Source: DATLYF01 sp035575095 (GTDB lineage Bacteria > Pseudomonadota > Gammaproteobacteria > Competibacterales > Competibacteraceae). From it: a stretch of DNA of 38,152 bases. The position numbers and the translations under genes were made by a program. The notes below the pieces were generated by a model, which saw nothing but the letters and a program-made list of their open reading frames with translations, was not told where the DNA came from and did no database searches. Below, one piece after another: positions 34,876-38,152 of the stretch. Every line of letters starts with the position of its first letter. Within the stretch, counting starts at the first letter, position 1. The stretch is taken from the NCBI GenBank assembly GCA_035575095.1, contig DATLYF010000182.1, positions 1 through 38,152 on the forward strand, in the 5' to 3' direction.

Positions 34876-35787
34876 TCACAATGCCGGTAGCGTCGGCCGC
34901 GTCGCGAGCGCCTTGCGCACGATGGCCTCGACCCGCGCCCGCTCTTCGCCGGCCAGCGGCAAGCGCGGCGCGCGCACGCAGTCGTTGTCGGCCAGACCGG
35001 CCAGCACCTCGGCCAGCTTGATGTTCTGCACCAGCTTGGTGGAGACATCGAGGTGCAAGAGCGGCATGAACCAGTGATAGAGCCGCACCGCTTCCTGCAC
35101 CCGACCGGCCCGGGCCAGGCGGTAGAGGGCCACGGTCTCGTGCGGGAAGGCGCAGACCAGCCCCGCCACCCAGCCGTCGGCGCCGAGCAGCAGGCTCTCC
35201 AGAGCCAGGTCGTCGACGCCGCAGAAGATCCGATAGCGCTCGCCGGTGAGGTTGCGGATGTCGGTCTGGCGGCGGATGTCGTCGGAGGACTCCTTGATGG
35301 CCTGGAAGCGCGGCTCGTCGGCCAGCTCCGCGAACATTTCCGGGGTGATATCCACCCGGTACGACACCGGGTTGTTGTAGACCATGATGGGCAGCTCGGT
35401 GGCCTGGGCCACGCTGCGGTAGTGGGCCAGGGTCTCGCGACGGTCGGCGACATAGCCCATGCCGGGCAGCACCATCAGGCCCTGCGCGCCGAGCCGAGCC
35501 ACCTCCTCGGCGAAACGGCAGGCGGCGGCGGTGGAGCGCTCCGCCACGGTGACCACCAGCGGCGCACGGCCGGCGCAGGTTTCCAGGGCGCAGCGCACCA
35601 CCTCCAGCTTCTCCTCACGCTCCAGCACCTGGTTCTCGCCCAGAGAGCCGATGGCGATGATGCCGTCCACGCCGGCCTCCAGCTGGGCGCGGATGCCGCG
35701 GGCGGTGGCGGCCAGGTCCAGGCTCTGATCGGGCTTGAACTTGGTGGTAACGGCAGGGAAGACACCAGACCAGTCGATCGTGCTCAT
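34876..35787 (-). CDS. DapA-family lyase, probable pyrroline-4-hydroxy-2-carboxylate deaminase
   Basis: 303 aa class I aldolase-like barrel. Schiff-base Lys165 (AIKESSDD) and Tyr137 (MVYNNPVSY) are present, with GSLGENQVLEREEK near the start. By sequence alone it could be dihydrodipicolinate synthase or another member. Its neighbours, a 4-hydroxyproline epimerase and a D-amino-acid dehydrogenase, point to deamination of 1-pyrroline-4-hydroxy-2-carboxylate to alpha-ketoglutarate semialdehyde, as done by HypD/LhpC-type proteins. It starts at 35787 after GGAGGC and is divergent from the epimerase. The next enzyme, the semialdehyde dehydrogenase, is not in the window. Confidence 0.85.
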   Translation of the reverse strand: MSTIDWSGVFPAVTTKFKPDQSLDLAATARGIRAQLEAGVDGIIAIGSLGENQVLEREEKLEVVRCALETCAGRAPLVVTVAERSTAAACRFAEEVARLGAQGLMVLPGMGYVADRRETLAHYRSVAQATELPIMVYNNPVSYRVDITPEMFAELADEPRFQAIKESSDDIRRQTDIRNLTGERYRIFCGVDDLALESLLLGADGWVAGLVCAFPHETVALYRLARAGRVQEAVRLYHWFMPLLHLDVSTKLVQNIKLAEVLAGLADNDCVRAPRLPLAGEERARVEAIVRKALATRPTLPAL

Positions 35788-35842
35788 GCGTTTGCCTCCT
35801 CGGCGGTATAGTGAAAGACATCCTCGTCAAGCGACGGGATTG

Positions 35843-35876
35843 TTGTCATTCTATGTATAATGTATACAATCGACAA
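35843..35876. promoter_or_regulatory. Overlapping divergent promoters with a TGTATACA operator
   Basis: Plus strand: TTGTCA (35843-35848), 16 bp, TACAAT (35865-35870), reading to the epimerase. Minus strand: TTGTCG (complement of 35871-35876), 17 bp, TAGAAT (complement of 35848-35853), reading to the deaminase. The palindrome TGTATACA (35861-35868) lies between all four boxes. Its shape resembles GntR-family operators, so one repressor could close both arms. No regulator gene is beside it in the window. Confidence 0.65.
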
Positions 35877-35899
35877 TAGTTCTACATTAGGAATCCACC

Positions 35900-36901
35900 A
35901 TGGCCCGCTACGTTTATAACTGCATCGACGGACACACCTGCGGCAACCCGGTACGCCTGGTCACCGACGGCCATCCGCCCCTGGAGGGTGCCACCCAGAG
36001 CGAGCGCCGCCAGCACTTCATGGCCGAGTACGACTGGATACGCACCGGGCTGATGTTCGAGCCGCGCGGCCATGACATGATGTCGGGCGCCTTCCTCTAC
36101 CCCGCGACGCGCGAGGACTGCGACATCGCCATCCTGTTCATCGAGACCAGCGGCTGTTTGCCCATGTGCGGCCACGGCACCATCGGCGTGGTCACCATGG
36201 CCATCGAGCACAAGCTGGTGACGCCGCGGACGCCGGGGGTGCTCAACCTGGACACCCCGGCCGGCCCGGTGGTGGCGCACTACACCCAGGTGGGCGACAA
36301 GGTCACGGCGGTGCGCATCACCAACGTGCCCTCCTTCCTCTATGCCCGCGACCTGGAGGTGGAACACCCGGTGCTGGGGAAACTGAAGCTGGACATCGCC
36401 TACGGCGGCAACTTCTATCCCATCCTCGAGCCCCAGGAGAACTACCGGGACATGGCCGAGCTGGAGCCGGCCGAGTTGATCCGCTACGGGCGCGAACTGA
36501 TCGCGCTGCTCAACCAGCGCTACGACATCGTCCATCCCGAGGACCCGAGCATCCGTGGCCTGCGCCACTTCCAGTGGACCGGCCGGCCGCGCCATCCCCA
36601 GGCCCACGCCCGCAACGCCGTGATCTACGGTAAAGCGGCCATCGACCGCTCCCCGTGCGGCACCGGCACCTCGGCACGCATGGCCCAGCTCCACGGCAAG
36701 GGGCTCCTGCAAGTGGGCGACGAGTTCGTGCACGAGAGCATCATCGGCAGCCTGTTCCGCGGGCGGGTGGAGGCGCAGACGCGGGTCGGTGCTCATCCGG
36801 CCATCATCCCCAGCATCGAAGGCTGGGCGCGCACCACCGGCTACAACCAGATCATCCTGGACGAGGATGACCCCTACATGCGCGGCTTCCAGGTGGTGTA
36901 A
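35900..36901 (+). CDS. 4-hydroxyproline 2-epimerase (proline racemase family)
   Basis: 333 aa. Both catalytic cysteines are present: Cys90 (LPMCGHGTIG) and Cys253 (DRSPCGTGTSAR), so it is an epimerase and not a trans-3-hydroxyproline dehydratase, in which the first Cys is Thr. It turns trans-4-hydroxy-L-proline into cis-4-hydroxy-D-proline. Linkage with a D-amino-acid dehydrogenase and a DapA-type deaminase supports hydroxyproline over free proline as substrate. ATG 35900 lies about 9 bp after AGGA. The next gene begins 2 bp after its TAA. Confidence 0.92.
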   Translation: MARYVYNCIDGHTCGNPVRLVTDGHPPLEGATQSERRQHFMAEYDWIRTGLMFEPRGHDMMSGAFLYPATREDCDIAILFIETSGCLPMCGHGTIGVVTMAIEHKLVTPRTPGVLNLDTPAGPVVAHYTQVGDKVTAVRITNVPSFLYARDLEVEHPVLGKLKLDIAYGGNFYPILEPQENYRDMAELEPAELIRYGRELIALLNQRYDIVHPEDPSIRGLRHFQWTGRPRHPQAHARNAVIYGKAAIDRSPCGTGTSARMAQLHGKGLLQVGDEFVHESIIGSLFRGRVEAQTRVGAHPAIIPSIEGWARTTGYNQIILDEDDPYMRGFQVV

Positions 36902-36903
36902 TA

Positions 36904-38151
36904 ATGGCCAACCGGCATATCGTCGTCATCGGCGCCGGCATCGTCGGCGTCTGCACCGCCAGCTACCTGCTGCGTGACGGCTGCGAGGTCACCTTGCTCG
37001 ACCCTCAGGGAGCAGGCGAGGGCGCTTCCTTCGGCAACGCCGGGGCGCTGGCGGTAGCCGAGGTGGTGCCGCTGTCCACCCCCGGCATCCTCTGGCAGGT
37101 GCCGGGCTGGCTGCTGGATCCGCTGGGGCCGCTGGCCATCCGCTGGCACTACCTGCCCAGGCTGATCCCCTGGCTATGGCGCTTTCTCAGGGTGGCCAAC
37201 CCGCGTGATCTGCTCCGCATCGCCACCGCCCAGGCCGGGCTGATGCGCACGGTGTTCGCCGACTTCGCAGTGCTGCTCGAAGACGCCGGCATCAGCCACT
37301 GGCTGACCCGCGGCGGGGCCATGACCCTGTACCGGGACGACAAGGCGCGCGCGGCCGACGCTGATACCTGGGCGCTGCGCGCGCGCTTTGGCGTACGCTT
37401 CGAGGCCCTGGACGGCGCTGCCATCCGCGCCCGGGAGCCGGCCATCGCCGAGGATTGGCGGCATGCCGTCTATACCCCGGACTGGGGCCACGTGCGCGAT
37501 CCCTACGAACTCACCACTGCCCTGGCCGTCCATGCCGGGCGCCTGGGGCTGCGTCTGCTGCGCGGGCAAGCCACGGACTTCGAGCTGGCCGGCGGACGGG
37601 TCACGGCGGTGCGCACCGCCGACGGCCAGCGTCTTGCCTGCGATGGCGTGGTGATCGCCGCCGGCGCCTGGTCTCGGCCGCTGGCCGCGCGGCTGGGCAG
37701 CCGCGTGCCCCTGGACTGCGAGCGCGGCTACCACCTCACCCTGCCCGAACCGGGCGTGAAACTGGAGACTTATCTGTTGTATGCCGACGGTGGCTTCGTC
37801 ATCCTGCCCATGAGCGATGGCCGTATCCGTCTGGCCGGCACGGTGGAACTGGGCGGACTGGCGGCGCCGCCCGATTACCGCCGTGCCCGGGTCCTGCTGA
37901 CCAAGGCCCGCGCCATCCTGCCCGGATTGCGCGATGCCGGTGCCAGTGAGTGGATGGGCCACCGGCCATCGCTGCCCGATTCGCTGCCAGTGCTGGGCCC
38001 GGCACCGCACGTGACCAACGCCTGGTTCGCCTTCGGTCATGGTCACCTGGGCCTGACCCAGGCCGCCACCAGCGGACGCATCGTCGCCGATCTGGCGGCC
38101 GGGCGCGATCCGGGGCTCGATCTCGGGCCGTATCGGGCGGATCGGTTCTAA
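36904..38151 (+). CDS. FAD-dependent D-amino-acid (D-hydroxyproline) dehydrogenase
   Basis: 415 aa, complete; the stop is one base before the window end. It has the DAO-family FAD loop IVVIGAGIVGVCTASYLL (G10-x-G12-x-x-G15), then GEGASFGNAG, typical of DadA-like dehydrogenases. The C-terminal GHRPSLPDSLPVLG and HGHLGLTQAATSGRIVADL complete the FAD site. It probably oxidises cis-4-hydroxy-D-proline to 1-pyrroline-4-hydroxy-2-carboxylate, feeding the divergent deaminase. It is co-transcribed with the epimerase. Other D-amino acids are possible substrates. Confidence 0.92.
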   Translation: MANRHIVVIGAGIVGVCTASYLLRDGCEVTLLDPQGAGEGASFGNAGALAVAEVVPLSTPGILWQVPGWLLDPLGPLAIRWHYLPRLIPWLWRFLRVANPRDLLRIATAQAGLMRTVFADFAVLLEDAGISHWLTRGGAMTLYRDDKARAADADTWALRARFGVRFEALDGAAIRAREPAIAEDWRHAVYTPDWGHVRDPYELTTALAVHAGRLGLRLLRGQATDFELAGGRVTAVRTADGQRLACDGVVIAAGAWSRPLAARLGSRVPLDCERGYHLTLPEPGVKLETYLLYADGGFVILPMSDGRIRLAGTVELGGLAAPPDYRRARVLLTKARAILPGLRDAGASEWMGHRPSLPDSLPVLGPAPHVTNAWFAFGHGHLGLTQAATSGRIVADLAAGRDPGLDLGPYRADRF

Positions 38152-38152
38152 G

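Overview
The window is very GC-rich and densely coded, with almost all stops TGA. The gene set suggests a metabolically versatile gamma- or betaproteobacterium: E. coli-type IlvD, CsdE and TcdA, a CadR/CadA metal-efflux pair, a cytochrome c-type NO reductase operon and hydroxyproline catabolism. No rRNA, tRNA, CRISPR array, IS element or phage gene was recognised, so it reads as a chromosomal segment. Taxonomy below class level cannot be read from it.

Layout. 1-1107 is the C-terminal part of an AcoR-like sigma-54 activator, followed by msrB and a decayed PNPOx-like gene. ilvD (minus) is divergent from csdE, which overlaps tcdA tail to tail. From 9425 down to 4363 runs an apparent six-gene minus-strand unit: asnS, crcB, a DUF190 gene, an MFS transporter, a formate/nitrite-family channel and tcdA. 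An omega-amidase-like hydrolase and a ubiquitin-fold/Mut7-C RNase protein follow on the plus strand. Then come divergent cadR and cadA, sharing a textbook MerR-type promoter, and a ferredoxin-reductase remnant with two internal deletions downstream of an amidase gene.

15889-25187 is the most distinctive block. It is a double copy of the circularly permuted ATP-grasp / alpha-E / transglutaminase-like system, predicted in the literature to make or modify peptides but biochemically obscure. One arm (minus) has ATP-grasp and alpha-E as separate genes. The other (plus) has a DUF2126-transglutaminase protein, an ATP-grasp/alpha-E fusion and a stand-alone transglutaminase. The arms diverge from a 97-bp spacer holding a near-perfect 20-bp palindrome. 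The DUF2126 gene is cut by one in-frame TAG (19890-19892), although coding similarity continues straight through it.

25188-26213 is a gene graveyard: a sigma-54 sensor-regulator with two in-frame stops and a missing middle, joined to deleted pieces of a NodT-type outer-membrane efflux protein. Next are a Tat-type secreted intradiol dioxygenase-like gene (minus) and a plus-strand denitrification operon: an AhpD/CMD-fold protein lacking CxxC, then norC, norB, norQ and norD, ended by a strong hairpin. The last part has an EamA exporter divergent from a LysR regulator, an unknown lipoprotein, and a hydroxyproline catabolic locus: a DapA-family deaminase (minus) divergent from a 4-hydroxyproline epimerase and a D-amino-acid dehydrogenase, with both promoters overlapping one TGTATACA operator.

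A recurring theme is decay by internal, often in-frame, deletion and by nonsense codons, seen in several unrelated genes. All functions are read from motifs and remembered family features; no database search was run.
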